Source: a virus
Length of the DNA stretch: 48,547 nt
IMG/VR virus record: IMGVR_UViG_3300027851_001147
Coordinates: 1-48,547 of that record
Direction: 5' to 3' (one strand)
In this document: one piece after another, positions 39,101-47,143 of the stretch
Numbering within the stretch: position 1 is the stretch's first letter
Layout: the number at the start of each line of letters is the position of its first letter
Translations under genes and position numbers: made by a program
The notes under the pieces: model-generated
Seen by the model: the letters and a program-made list of their open reading frames with translations, nothing else
Database searches by the model: none
Told to the model about the DNA's origin: nothing

Positions 39101-39788
39101 GGTCATCCACACCGGCTACGTCACCGATCTGGAAGCGGGCACGGTCACCTTCACCAATGTGACCGGCTACAGCCAGCCGGTGACCATCGAGCACCGCATC
39201 GAGGACATGGCCGTGGTGCGCGATGTGCAGATCAACGGTGAGATCAGCTTCACGCGGCCTCTCACGCACGCCTATCCGTTGGCCAGCCCCGGCGATCCCA
39301 CCTCCGGCAGCTTCGTGTCCAGCGCCTTGGTGGCCGGAGACCTGTTCGCCCGCGTGAACCTCGTGTTCGATCAGAGCACCTGGAACGGCGGCTGGTCGGA
39401 TGAGCTGGTGGGCAGCGCCGCCACCGCCACCTTCAACCACACGCAGTACCCGATCACGGTCAGCAATCGCGGGGCGCTCACCGAGCGCTGGGTGGTGCGG
39501 ATGACCAACAGCACCTCGTTCGAGGTCATCGGCGAGAACGTCGGCGTGATCGCCACCGGCAACACCAGCGCCGACTGCGCGCCCAACAACCCGGCGACCG
39601 GGGTCCCGTACTTCCGCCTGCCCGCGCTCGGTTGGGGCAACGGCTGGGCCACCGGCAACGTGCTGCGCTTCAACACCATCGGCAGCCAGTTCCCGGTGTG
39701 GGTGGTGCGCACCGTCCAGCAGGGGCCGGAGTCCGTGCCCGACGACCACTTCACGTTGCTGATTCGCGGCGACGTCGACACCCCTTGA
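36180..39788 (+). CDS. Large repetitive tail protein, 1202 aa
   Basis: A 1202-aa beta-rich protein. At least four copies of a G-x-(I/V)-(D/N)-Y-x-x-G-x-(L/V) motif occur near residues 334, 635, 766 and 848 (GTIDYANGILSL, GSVDYATGAVQF, GSINYLSGAVTL, GNVDYDTGLVRV), each preceded by a PGSL-(S/E)I strand (e.g. PGSLSIVTDG, PGSLEIEWNT, PGSLSIQFAR). These mark tandem beta-sandwich modules. The N-terminal 190 residues differ and may dock to the tail tip. There is no membrane segment or enzyme motif. It probably forms part of the tail tip or side fibres. Start ATG 36180 comes 2 nt after the previous stop. Confidence 0.75.
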   Translation: MPIQSGDVKLLKSAVMADVPEGGGAPTGLVIPDGVSNAIFPDISELDRAGGRVNLRKSFVQVATDDTDTYFGANVIVAEPPQDARVSVTLFSTKKTFDTREQAQTRIEAYLNKGPEWAGYLFENHIAGQRVVQLFQRPSDAVPNVGQTLVLIENEGLPTQKEQYIRATAVSVVERTFTYNTDQDYKAAVVTVAISDALRFDFTGSPATRTFTRANNATRTRDTVVADAGTYVGVVPLTQAANVGDFTLKGASIYTQLVPSAQTETPISFVPPYAAAGLPVPGAAPVSYTASHAWNTTLKFNLPGGCLPGSLSIVTDGVTIFDDAGLLKTASGTLGTIDYANGILSLNSGSMSNSKSITYTPASSLQRAPQSSEIAVTPESRSQSYVGTVNPVPQPGTLSISYMAQGRWYVLSDGGNGSLKGLDASYGAGTFNKNTGAFVVTLGALPDVGSSLILTWNVPTQETQQPTAALKASQALQLAPPEGKSVQPGTLTITWPHESGTGTRTASAATSGTLSGAATGNLNVAQNLLSFAPNVLPQVGALLTVDYVAGPKQEDSFAHPSRDGQGKVPVTATLGSIEPGSLEIEWNTLTDTAVLGVYTLQQIQAMGLGLWNGVDPTQYARDDGAGNVLRSGVVIGSVDYATGAVQFQPDVTVKIPSPVYGAQRLGWASGVGQMFRLNYGGIRYVDAPSLYPNDESGYVKLRYNSAGSTSNHSETFAFSPSFRLVPGVHAQVVTGTVLLAITGSQPWGDNGQGTLREFTPSGWVTRGSINYLSGAVTLSSWSAGAANSITRASCVTTVGENISSEYVFRTGAAPLRPGSLSIQFARAVGGTQTVTAGIDGAISASGVSGNVDYDTGLVRVRFGTVVTAAGNETEPWFDAENVRPDGKIFRPEPVAASSLRYSAVAYSYLPLDAALLGIDPVRLPSDGRVPIFRPGGFAVVGHTGRITTSVSNGQTIDCARVRLSRVRVVGQDGVVIHTGYVTDLEAGTVTFTNVTGYSQPVTIEHRIEDMAVVRDVQINGEISFTRPLTHAYPLASPGDPTSGSFVSSALVAGDLFARVNLVFDQSTWNGGWSDELVGSAATATFNHTQYPITVSNRGALTERWVVRMTNSTSFEVIGENVGVIATGNTSADCAPNNPATGVPYFRLPALGWGNGWATGNVLRFNTIGSQFPVWVVRTVQQGPESVPDDHFTLLIRGDVDTP

Positions 39789-39806
39789 CCATAAGGAATC
39801 AATGCA

Positions 39807-41072
39807 ATGGCTGACCTCACCGTCAAATACTTCAACAGCGGCATGACCGGCGCGCCGCAGATCAGCAACAACTGGGGCGATCTGGTGACGATGCTCGATG
39901 CCTGCCTCGTCAACGGCTTCGCCTTGAAGGCCATCGACACGCTGACCTTCGCCGATGGCATCGCTACGGCCACCATTTCCAGCGGGCACGCCTATCGGCC
40001 ATTTCAGGTGGTCGAGATCGCAGGAGCAGAGCAGCCCGAGTACAACGGATCGTTCCGCGTACTGACGACGACCACGACCGCCTTCACCTACGCGGTGACG
40101 GGAGCACCAGTGTCGCCCGCGACGACGACCACGAATCTGAGTGCCAAGGTGGCTCCGCTGGGCTGGGAGAAGCCGTTCGCGGGAACGAGTAAGGCCGCCT
40201 ACCGCAGCAAGAACCCGCAGTCGCCGCAGAACATCCTGCTGATCGACAACAGCCTCAAGACGCCCAACTACACGACGGGCTGGGCAAAGTGGGCCAACGT
40301 CGGCATCGTCGAAGACCTGTCGGACATCGACACCATCGTCGGCGCGCAGGCCCCCTATGACCCGAACAACCCGACGCAGAACTGGAAGCAGGTCACGGCC
40401 AGCCAGTGGGGTTGGTACAAATGGTTCCACGCTCGCGGGCCTCAGTACGAGAGCAACGGCGACAGCGGTGCGGGTGCTCGCAACTGGGTGCTGATCGGTG
40501 ACGACCGGCTGTTCTTCCTCTTTTGCACCAATGCAGCGGGCTACGGCTGGTATGGCCGCAACTGCTACTGCTTTGGCGACCTCATCAGCTTCAAGCCGGG
40601 CGACAACTACGCCACGGTGCTGGCCGCCGACGACAACTACTCGGGCATGAGCAACTACTGGAGCTATCCCGGGCAGTTCAGCGGCTACGGCCTGGTCTCG
40701 TCCCTGGATTTCACGGGCAAGGTGCTGCTGCGCAATCACACGCAGCTCGGCAACCCGGTGCGCTTCGGGCTGACCTCCCTGAACACGAATAACGGCCAGC
40801 AGATCTGCGGTCGTGGCCCGACGCCGTTCCCCAATGGGGCGGACTACAGCCTGTGGTTGCTGCCGACCTACGTGAGGCAGGAGGACGGACATATGCGTGG
40901 CCTGATGCCCGGGATGCTGTGGATGCCGCAAGACCGTCCCTACAGCGACCAGACCATCGTCGACAACGTGGTCGGACAGGCGGGCAAGCGCTTTCTGCTG
41001 GTCAGGACGCAGTACAGCTCGGAAACCGAAGGCGCGCAGATCGCGTTCGACATCACCGGGCCCTGGAGGTGA
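39807..41072 (+). CDS. Unknown tail-tip protein, 421 aa
   Basis: A soluble protein rich in Trp, Tyr and Gly. The N-terminal third contains SNNWGDLVTMLDACLVNGF and FADGIATATISSGHAYRPFQVVEIAG, a small barrel resembling fibre base domains. The rest is rich in aromatic residues (GYGWYGRNCYCFGDLISF, YWSYPGQFSGYG) as in carbohydrate-contacting or fibre-head proteins. Its role is probably in the host-contact apparatus, inferred from place and composition. AAGGAATCAATGCA precedes ATG 39807. Its stop overlaps a near-perfect Shine-Dalgarno for the next gene. Confidence 0.72.
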   Translation: MADLTVKYFNSGMTGAPQISNNWGDLVTMLDACLVNGFALKAIDTLTFADGIATATISSGHAYRPFQVVEIAGAEQPEYNGSFRVLTTTTTAFTYAVTGAPVSPATTTTNLSAKVAPLGWEKPFAGTSKAAYRSKNPQSPQNILLIDNSLKTPNYTTGWAKWANVGIVEDLSDIDTIVGAQAPYDPNNPTQNWKQVTASQWGWYKWFHARGPQYESNGDSGAGARNWVLIGDDRLFFLFCTNAAGYGWYGRNCYCFGDLISFKPGDNYATVLAADDNYSGMSNYWSYPGQFSGYGLVSSLDFTGKVLLRNHTQLGNPVRFGLTSLNTNNGQQICGRGPTPFPNGADYSLWLLPTYVRQEDGHMRGLMPGMLWMPQDRPYSDQTIVDNVVGQAGKRFLLVRTQYSSETEGAQIAFDITGPWR

Positions 41073-41075
41073 TCC

Positions 41076-42161
41076 GTGGCCTACCCACTGAGCGATACCT
41101 TCGCCACCGCCCCTTTGAGCGGCTACACCACGGTGCTGGGCAGCATGTCCGCCAGCCACAACAGCGCCCAGCAGGCCATCGACATCTCGGCCCCGAACGC
41201 CCAATCGCTCCTGCGCTTCAACGAGACGGCGCACGGTGACTTCTGGTTCGAGGCCGATGTCGAGCTCCTGACCGACCCAAGCGCCCGCAAGCACATCGGC
41301 CTGTGGATGACCACGGGCAACGGTGCCGAGGGCTACCGGTTCGCCCATCTCGAAGGTGGGTGGAGTGTTTCCCGCTGGAACAGCGGCTTCGGCGACGGGG
41401 CAGCGGTGACGGGCGGCTTCAACGATGGCGCGAAGCCCATTGCCGGTCTGGGCGACGTGGCCCCGACCTTCAACGTCGGCCAACGGATGATTCTGCGCTG
41501 CGAGGTGATCGTCGGGGCCTTCGATGCCAATGGGGTGCCGTGGGCGCGCCTGATCCAGTTCAAGGCCGGTGGCGTGCTGATGTTCCAGGTCGGAGACGCA
41601 GCCTACCGGGGCAAGCTGATTCCGGGCGTCTTTCTGTACGGGGCCACGGCCCGCGTCCACGCCATCGCTGGTGACACGCCTTCGGGCTTGCCTGCGTTTC
41701 CAGCGGCGGTGGGCGTGAACGCCGCCGACGATCTGCTGCCGATGACCGGTGGATCGACCTCGGTGCTGCCCGATCCCGCCGCCAACATCGGCGTCAACGC
41801 TGACTGCGACCTGATGCGTTTGAACAGTCCCAACTCGGAGTTGTGGAACCGAGGTGGTGGCTACGACTGGCACTTCCACCCGATTCCGAACGGCCGCAAG
41901 GACATCCACTTCAGCGGCCACGGCTTCATCGCCGGAACGGTCAAGGAGAAGGGACAGCCCGACCAGCCCCTGGTGCGGCGGGTGCAGCTCATCAGCGAGA
42001 ACACCCGCGTCCTGGTGGCCGAAACCTGGAGCGACCCCACGGGCGCGTACCGATTCGACCTGATCGATCTGTCCCAGCGCTACACCGTGGTCAGCTACGA
42101 CCACAAGCAGATGTACCGCGCCGTGATCGCGGACAACCTACGCCCGGAGTTGATGCCGTGA
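41076..42161 (+). CDS. Tail protein with C-terminal carboxypeptidase-regulatory-like domain
   Basis: A 361-aa protein starting with GTG 41076, preceded by GGAGGTGATCC, almost a full complement of the 16S end and overlapping the previous stop. The N-terminal 220 residues are a beta-sandwich (FWFEADVELLT, HIGLWMTTGNGAEGYRFAHLE) resembling lectin-like folds. The last 70 residues (GTVKEKGQPDQPLVRRVQLIS, TWSDPTGAYRFDLID, YTVVSYDHKQMYRAVIADNL) are a carboxypeptidase-regulatory-like/Ig-type domain. Probably a structural tail-tip or fibre protein. Confidence 0.72.
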   Translation: MAYPLSDTFATAPLSGYTTVLGSMSASHNSAQQAIDISAPNAQSLLRFNETAHGDFWFEADVELLTDPSARKHIGLWMTTGNGAEGYRFAHLEGGWSVSRWNSGFGDGAAVTGGFNDGAKPIAGLGDVAPTFNVGQRMILRCEVIVGAFDANGVPWARLIQFKAGGVLMFQVGDAAYRGKLIPGVFLYGATARVHAIAGDTPSGLPAFPAAVGVNAADDLLPMTGGSTSVLPDPAANIGVNADCDLMRLNSPNSELWNRGGGYDWHFHPIPNGRKDIHFSGHGFIAGTVKEKGQPDQPLVRRVQLISENTRVLVAETWSDPTGAYRFDLIDLSQRYTVVSYDHKQMYRAVIADNLRPELMP

Positions 42162-42553
42162 CCGTCGCCATCACTGTCGAACACAACGAGGCGCGGCTGG
42201 CGGGAACCTTGGCCTTCCTTGACGCGGGGGCGAGCCCAGCGCGACTGCGCATCTACGGTGGGACTCGGCCTGCCACGCCGTCCACGACGCCGACCAGTGC
42301 GATGCTGGTGGAGATCAGGCTGACCAAGCCTGCGGGCACGATTGCGGGTGGGCTGCTCACACTGACGCAGCAGGAGGATGGGCTGATCGCGGCGACTGGC
42401 ATCGCCACCTGGGCGCGGCTGGTCAACGGCAATGACGTGACTGCCCTGGATCTGGATTGCAGCGGCACGGACGGCAGTGGCGACGTGAAACTGGCTAGCA
42501 CCAACCTGTATCTCGGTGGAGATGCACGGATGGTGTCGGCCATCTTGGGGTAA
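42158..42553 (+). CDS. Small unknown tail protein, 131 aa
   Basis: A soluble strand-rich protein, MTVAITVEHNEARLAGTLAFLDAG, then ARLRIYGGTRPATPS, LVEIRLTKPAGTIAGGLLTL and LVNGNDVTALDLDCSGTDGSGDVKL. No family was recognised with certainty. GTG 42158 overlaps the upstream stop. It is followed after 3 nt by the tail-tip gene. The pattern suggests a beta-barrel subunit. Confidence 0.7.
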   Translation: MTVAITVEHNEARLAGTLAFLDAGASPARLRIYGGTRPATPSTTPTSAMLVEIRLTKPAGTIAGGLLTLTQQEDGLIAATGIATWARLVNGNDVTALDLDCSGTDGSGDVKLASTNLYLGGDARMVSAILG

Positions 42554-42556
42554 GCC

Positions 42557-44569
42557 GTGCCTGCCGCTCCCAACGAGGTGACCCTGGTCGCCACGTTGCC
42601 CGTGCCCGCCGCTACCGTGGTAGTCGGCCCCCCGCTGGTCGATCTGTTGTTCGATCAACCGGCGGCCGCCAACGCCAACTTGGTGTTCGGGGCGAACTAC
42701 ATCGCCCCGCGCGACGATATGACGGTGCGTGCCACGCTGCCGCTGCCGGTCGTCGTGATCAAATTCATCCCTCCGGCCCGAGCCGAATTGCTGGCAGAGC
42801 TGCCGGGCCTGACAGTCAGCACGCTCATCCTGCGCCCGAGCGTGCCGCTCAACGTCGGCGTGGCCAGCCTGCCCGGCGTGGTGTTCACCAGCGAGGTGCG
42901 CTATGCCTCGCGCACGCAGCGCCCGACGGTGGGCCAAACGGCGCACGAGTGGCAGCACGCCGTGCAGCACGAGGACGGCGCAGCGCAGCGCCAGCAGGAT
43001 GCGACGGCCACGCCCGCAGGCTGGGGCGCGGCGTGGCAGCGTGGGGCTGTGTCGGTTCACGGCATCGCGCACCGCCTGCCGCCAATCCTGGTGGCCGCGC
43101 CGCTGCTGCGGCGCACCGGCCAGCAGCAGGCGACGCGCTTGCACGGCGCAACCGGGTTCGCCCACGAGAACGCGACGTCCATCGCGCAGATTCGGACGGG
43201 CCTGTTCCAGAACGCCACCCGTTTGCGCGACGCCACGCGCTTCGCGCATCAGGACGGTGACCGCAGCAAGCGCGCCGGTCGGCTCGCCCTCTGGCAGAAC
43301 GCCCGACCGCTGACGCAGCGCCAGGGTTCGGACTTCCAGAGCGCAAGCCGCCGACCGGTGGGCTGGCGCGGGCGGTACCAGGAAGCGATGCGACCACCGC
43401 CCGGCATCAGCGTGTGGGTGATCCCCGAGCCGCCCGAACCGCCGCGCTGCTACACGCCGAGCGGCCACCTGCTGTTCGCTGCGCTGGCTCCGGCCAGTGC
43501 CCATCTGCTGTTCTTCTGCGAAAACCACATCGACCCGCCCGATGGCGAGCCGGTGGTCGTTCCCATCCGGAGGGTCTACTTCGTGATCAACAACGTGACA
43601 CTGCACCGGCTGCCCGATGGCTTGCCCGTGCCGGTGTTCAATCTCTCGCTGTCGCTCGACGCCGCGTCCTGGACGTGGGGCTTCGAGGCACTACTCCCCG
43701 CCGCTGCAGAAAGCCTCGTCGCGCCCGGCAGCAACGGCGGCCCGGTCGAACTGGTGGCCAGCGTCAACGGCACAGCCTTCCGCGTGCTGGCCGAGAGCAT
43801 CAGCCGCGAGCGCGTGTTTGGCGACGCCAGCATCCGCATCTCGGGCCGTGGGCGCAACGCTGTGCTGGCCGCCCCCTACGCGCCGGTTATGAATTTCCAG
43901 CAGCCGCAGGCGCGCACCGCTCGGCAGCTGATGGACGACGTGCTGACGCTCAATGGCATCCCGCTGGGCTGGAACATCGATTGGGGCCTGACGGACTGGA
44001 ATGTCTCGGCCGGGGTGTTCACCCAGCAGGGCACGTGGATGGAAGCCTTGGTTGCGATTGCCAGCGCCGCCGGGGGCTACCTGATCCCGCATCCGTCCGA
44101 CCAGAGCATCCGCGTGCGCCATCGCTATCCGGCCGCCCCGTGGGAATGGAGCACCGTCACGCCCGACTTCGTGCTGCCCGTCGATGCCGTGGCCCGCGAG
44201 TCGCTGCGCTGGGTGGAGAAGCCCGGCTACAACCGCGTGTTCGTGTCGGGGCAGGACGTCGGTGTGCTCGGTCAGGTCACGCGCGCAGGCACGGCGGGCG
44301 ATGTGCTGGCCCCGATGGTGGTCGATGCGCTGATCACCGAAGCCGCTGCGGCGCGCCAGCGTGGCATCGCCGTGCTGGCCGACACCGGGCAGCAGATCGA
44401 GGTGAGCCTGCGTCTACCAGTGCTGGCCGAGACGGGAATCATCGAACCGGGTGCCTTCGTCGAGTACCAGGACGGCAGCGTGACCCGCCTGGGCCTCGTG
44501 CGCTCGACGCAGATCGAGGCCGGGATGCCCGAGGTCTGGCAGACGCTGGGAGTGCAGAGCCATGCATAA
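42557..44569 (+). CDS. Tail-tip/baseplate hub-like protein, 670 aa
   Basis: A two-part protein starting with GTG 42557 (GGGGTAAGCC upstream). Residues 1..110 are strand-rich low-complexity repeats of V/L/A and P. Residues about 115..290 are a Gln/Arg/Ala/His-rich region with degenerate repeats of W/F-Q-x-A (LFQNATRL, LWQNARPL, DFQSASRR). From about residue 330 there is a folded domain (VYFVINNVTLHRLPDG, FNLSLSLDAASWTWGFEALLP, ARQLMDDVLTLNGIPL, YLIPHPSDQSIRVRHRYP) resembling the gp44/gpD-type hub of tails. It probably closes the tail tube. Start and end overlap or touch neighbours. Confidence 0.75.
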   Translation: MPAAPNEVTLVATLPVPAATVVVGPPLVDLLFDQPAAANANLVFGANYIAPRDDMTVRATLPLPVVVIKFIPPARAELLAELPGLTVSTLILRPSVPLNVGVASLPGVVFTSEVRYASRTQRPTVGQTAHEWQHAVQHEDGAAQRQQDATATPAGWGAAWQRGAVSVHGIAHRLPPILVAAPLLRRTGQQQATRLHGATGFAHENATSIAQIRTGLFQNATRLRDATRFAHQDGDRSKRAGRLALWQNARPLTQRQGSDFQSASRRPVGWRGRYQEAMRPPPGISVWVIPEPPEPPRCYTPSGHLLFAALAPASAHLLFFCENHIDPPDGEPVVVPIRRVYFVINNVTLHRLPDGLPVPVFNLSLSLDAASWTWGFEALLPAAAESLVAPGSNGGPVELVASVNGTAFRVLAESISRERVFGDASIRISGRGRNAVLAAPYAPVMNFQQPQARTARQLMDDVLTLNGIPLGWNIDWGLTDWNVSAGVFTQQGTWMEALVAIASAAGGYLIPHPSDQSIRVRHRYPAAPWEWSTVTPDFVLPVDAVARESLRWVEKPGYNRVFVSGQDVGVLGQVTRAGTAGDVLAPMVVDALITEAAAARQRGIAVLADTGQQIEVSLRLPVLAETGIIEPGAFVEYQDGSVTRLGLVRSTQIEAGMPEVWQTLGVQSHA

Positions 44570-44786
44570 CCTCTACGAACAGTTCCGCCAGCTCATCCCC
44601 GATCCGCCGTTGCAGGCGGGCACGGTGGTGGGCGTCGTCGGCCCAGGCAGCGTGACCGTCGCCTTGCCCGGTGGTGGCCTGATCCGCGCACGCGGCAGCG
44701 CCGCCATCGGCCAGAAGGTGTTTGTGCGCGATGACGTCATCGAAGGCGTCGCGCCCAGCCTGACGCTGGAAATCATCGAAATCTGA
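44562..44786 (+). CDS. Small beta-barrel tail protein, 74 aa
   Basis: A short protein overlapping the hub gene by 8 nt. HNLYEQFRQLIPDPPLQAGTVVGVVGPGSVTVALPGGGLIRARGSAAIGQKVFVRDDVIEGVAP is the pattern of a small OB-like barrel (VGxVxxV-x-G-x-VTV). It may plug or cap the tail tip. It is the last gene before a terminator. Confidence 0.7.
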   Translation: MHNLYEQFRQLIPDPPLQAGTVVGVVGPGSVTVALPGGGLIRARGSAAIGQKVFVRDDVIEGVAPSLTLEIIEI

Positions 44787-44810
44787 AACCCAACTTTCCG
44801 ATCAACCCTG

Positions 44811-44840
44811 AACCCGCCCACGAGGCGGGTTTCGCATTTC
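44811..44840 (+). terminator. Rho-independent terminator after the tail genes
   Basis: AACCCGCC (44811..44818) pairs with GGCGGGTT (44824..44831) around a 5-nt loop, followed by TCGCATTTC. It separates the tail operon from the lysis genes. Confidence 0.75.
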
Positions 44841-44852
44841 TGGAGACCTGCA

Positions 44853-45161
44853 ATGACTGAACCCGAACAACAAGCGCCCACCGCCCTCGTGGAGAACATG
44901 CTGCCTCTGCGCAAGGAGGACTTCGACGATCTGCTCGACCGTGCCGCCGAACGCGGAGCCGAGCGTTGCCTCGCCCATCTCGGCCTAGAAAACGGCAGCG
45001 CCGCGAAGGACATCCGCGAGTTGCGCGACCTACTGGAAGCGTGGCGCGATGCCCGCCGCACTGCGTGGCAGACCACCGTCAAGGTCTTGACCACCGGCAT
45101 CCTGGCCGCGCTGCTGGTCGGTGCCGCCATCAAGCTCAAGCTGATGGGGGGCGCGCAATGA
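44853..45161 (+). CDS. DUF6127-like membrane protein (holin candidate)
   Basis: A 102-aa protein with an acidic N-terminal helix (LRKEDFDDLLDRAAERGAERCLAHLG), a second helix (KDIRELRDLLEAWRDARRTAW) and one clear membrane segment at about residues 77..97 (VLTTGILAALLVGAAIKLKL). The layout matches DUF6127 proteins found next to endolysin genes. TGGAGACCTGCA precedes ATG 44853. It may be a pinholin or an antiholin to the next gene. Confidence 0.75.
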   Translation: MTEPEQQAPTALVENMLPLRKEDFDDLLDRAAERGAERCLAHLGLENGSAAKDIRELRDLLEAWRDARRTAWQTTVKVLTTGILAALLVGAAIKLKLMGGAQ

Positions 45162-45634
45162 TCGAAACCTTGCTCGGTGGCCTCCTTGGCGGGGCTTTCC
45201 GTCTCGCACCTGAAATCCTCAAGTGGCTCGACCGCAAAGGCGAGCGCGGCCACGAACTGGCGATGCAGGACAAGGCGCTGGAGTTTGAGAAGTTACGCGG
45301 CGCGCAGCGGATGGCCGAGATCGGCGCGAGCGCAGATGCGGCATGGAACGTCGGTGCCATCGAGACGCTGCGCGAGGCTGTCACTGCCCAGGGGCAGCGT
45401 TCCGGTGTGCGCTGGGCCGATGCGTTGTCAGTCAGTGTGAGGCCGGTGATCACCTACTGGTTCATGGCGCTGTACTGCGCTGCCAAGACGGCGGCGTTCG
45501 CGGCCGCCGTCACTGCTAGCGCTGGCTGGGGCACGGCCATCCTGCACGCCTGGACGGAAGCCGATCAGGCGCTGTGGGCTGGGGTGCTTAACTTCTGGTT
45601 CCTCGGGCGTGTGTTTGACCGGGTGCGTCCGTGA
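45158..45634 (+). CDS. Holin, GTA-type 3TM family-like
   Basis: A 158-aa protein with a short hydrophobic N-terminus (IETLLGGLLGGAFRLAPEIL), a charged helix (RKGERGHELAMQDKALEFEKLRGAQRM) and later hydrophobic segments (VITYWFMALYCAAKTAAFAAAV and WAGVLNFWFLGRVF). This fits the three-membrane-segment holin group of gene transfer agents and siphophages. ATG 45158 overlaps the previous stop, and its stop overlaps the endolysin start, so the three form a lysis cassette. Confidence 0.8.
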   Translation: MIETLLGGLLGGAFRLAPEILKWLDRKGERGHELAMQDKALEFEKLRGAQRMAEIGASADAAWNVGAIETLREAVTAQGQRSGVRWADALSVSVRPVITYWFMALYCAAKTAAFAAAVTASAGWGTAILHAWTEADQALWAGVLNFWFLGRVFDRVRP

Positions 45635-46101
45635 TCGCCGTACCGCAGGCGGCCATCGATCTGGCCAAGCGCTTCGAGGGCTTTAACCGCGTGCCCAAGG
45701 TCGATCCTGGCCGCGCACACCCGTACATCTGCCCAGCGGGCTATTGGACGATTGGCTACGGCCATCTCTGTAACCCCAAGCATCCGCCGATCACGGAGGC
45801 CCAAGCCGAGGTCTATCTGGCGCGCGACCTGATGACCGCGTTCAATGCTGCGCTGCGCTACTGCCCGGTGCTGGCCACGGAGCCCGAGGCGCGGGTTGCG
45901 GCCCTCGTGGACTTCACGTTCAACCTCGGGGCGGGGCGTCTGCAGACGTCGACGCTGCGGCGGCGGGTCAATCAGCGGGATTGGGCTGGTGCGGCCATAG
46001 AGTTGCGTCGCTGGGCCTATGGGGGTGGGCGCGTGCTGCCAGGACTGGTCTTACGCAGAGAGGCTGAGTGTGTCTTGCTGACTCTACCCAGCTTAAAGTG
46101 A
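45631..46101 (+). CDS. Endolysin, GH24 lysozyme
   Basis: A 156-aa muramidase. The catalytic region reads LAKRFEGF with E16, then YICPAGYWTIGYGH with C34 and T40, the E-(C/D)-T order of GH24 lysozymes with a slightly long loop between E and C. Later segments VAALVDFTFNLGAGRLQTSTLRR and WAYGGGRVLPGLVLRREAE are characteristic. There is no N-terminal membrane or signal-arrest segment, so it needs the holin to reach the peptidoglycan. Start is GTG 45631, overlapping the holin stop. Confidence 0.95.
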   Translation: MIAVPQAAIDLAKRFEGFNRVPKVDPGRAHPYICPAGYWTIGYGHLCNPKHPPITEAQAEVYLARDLMTAFNAALRYCPVLATEPEARVAALVDFTFNLGAGRLQTSTLRRRVNQRDWAGAAIELRRWAYGGGRVLPGLVLRREAECVLLTLPSLK

Positions 46102-46135
46102 TCTTCATCCAAAGTCGGTGGCCGCTTTTAGCCTC

Positions 46136-46159
46136 AAAAAGGGCAGGCAAGAAAGCCCG
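46136..46159 (-). terminator. Weak terminator-like hairpin after the HNH gene
   Basis: On the minus strand GGGC and GCCC pair across a 10-nt loop and are followed by TTTTT, starting just after the HNH gene stop at 46163. The stem is short, so the call is tentative. Confidence 0.4.
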
Positions 46160-46162
46160 TCT

Positions 46163-47143
46163 TCACGCCCGCCATCCGCGAATTCGTCGTGATGCTCTGA
46201 TATAGGCAGCCCTCGGGCGCAGAGCTTGTTTGGCCGGAAGTTGGAGCATTGGTGTCAGGGCGTTCCGAAATTTTGCAATGCCTCCATTCTGTTTCACGGC
46301 TGCAAGCTCGTTGCATCGGGACTCGCTAACCTCAATTCGATAAGCCTCGTTGAACGAAACTAGATTACTGTCGTAGGCATAGTGATGAAGCTTGCAGAGT
46401 GCAATGCCGTTGACAATTTCATCTGTGCTGTCAGGTGCTGAAACGGGAATTATGTGAGCAGCGTCGATGAGGGCTAGCTGCACTTGGCAAAACGCACACT
46501 TGTGACCATAGGCACCAAGCACCTTATCGCGAAAGTTTGCGGCTCTGTATTTTGTTGCAATGGTTCTGATAACTGTGCGGCGGTTCGAGTTGGCCACCTC
46601 GTCGATCTCTTCGTCGGTCAGGGTGTCAAGCTTGTTAAGTAGAGCGATGTCGCGGTGGGATGTGCCGGTCTTGTGCAGGCTTGCGCTTGAAAGGGCGTAA
46701 TCAGCAAGAAAAATAGGCCGGAAGGCAGCGACGATTTCGTTGTCCTTGACCTGCGTGGCGAATGCCTTGCTGTGGGCGTCTTGGAGCGTTCCCTCTTTGA
46801 TCTGAGCCGAGGGCGATGATGATGCCTGCCCGTCGTGGGCCGCGATGTCCCATGCCGCGAAGACCTGGGTGTCGTCGTGCCAGCCCAGCAGCACCGTTGC
46901 TTCCTTTGGATGGATGTGCGGAACCGCGCTTGTGACTTGGATGCGGAACTCGTCGGGTGCCCGATTGCCTCCGCCGTGGGTGCAGTTCCAGATGTAGACC
47001 CGCAGGTCGAACGAGGCGCGCTCAGGGTTGGCCGCCCTAACCAGGAACGGGTGTTTTCCTTCAATCACCAGTGGCATCCAGCCGCCATCTCGCAGGCCTT
47101 GGAGCACTCTGTCGAGCAGTTCGGGCTTGGTCAGTTGAGCCAT
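46163..47143 (-). CDS. HNH restriction-type endonuclease
   Basis: A 326-aa protein. The C-terminal third is an HNH nuclease: CAFCQ (C216, C219), DAAHIIPVS with H230, and GIALCKLHHYAYDSNLVSF (C250, H253, H254), with zinc-binding cysteines around a beta-beta-alpha-metal core. The N-terminal 200 residues (LRVYIWNCTHGGGNRAPDEFRIQV, ATVLLGWHDDTQVFAAWD) form a separate domain typical of COG3440-type predicted restriction endonucleases, probably for target recognition. AAAAGGAAAAGAA precedes ATG 47143. Base composition is visibly less GC-rich than the phage genes. It is divergent from a methyltransferase gene, suggesting a restriction-modification pair. Confidence 0.85.
   Translation of the reverse strand: MAQLTKPELLDRVLQGLRDGGWMPLVIEGKHPFLVRAANPERASFDLRVYIWNCTHGGGNRAPDEFRIQVTSAVPHIHPKEATVLLGWHDDTQVFAAWDIAAHDGQASSSPSAQIKEGTLQDAHSKAFATQVKDNEIVAAFRPIFLADYALSSASLHKTGTSHRDIALLNKLDTLTDEEIDEVANSNRRTVIRTIATKYRAANFRDKVLGAYGHKCAFCQVQLALIDAAHIIPVSAPDSTDEIVNGIALCKLHHYAYDSNLVSFNEAYRIEVSESRCNELAAVKQNGGIAKFRNALTPMLQLPAKQALRPRAAYIRASRRIRGWRA

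Noticed and set aside
36093-42104. A 2003-codon open frame on the minus strand opposite the tail genes
   Set aside because: It lies antisense to several well-supported tail genes. Its composition (Ala, Arg, Val, Gly, His, Asp) is what GC-third-position bias produces on the opposite strand, and no family pattern or start site is visible.
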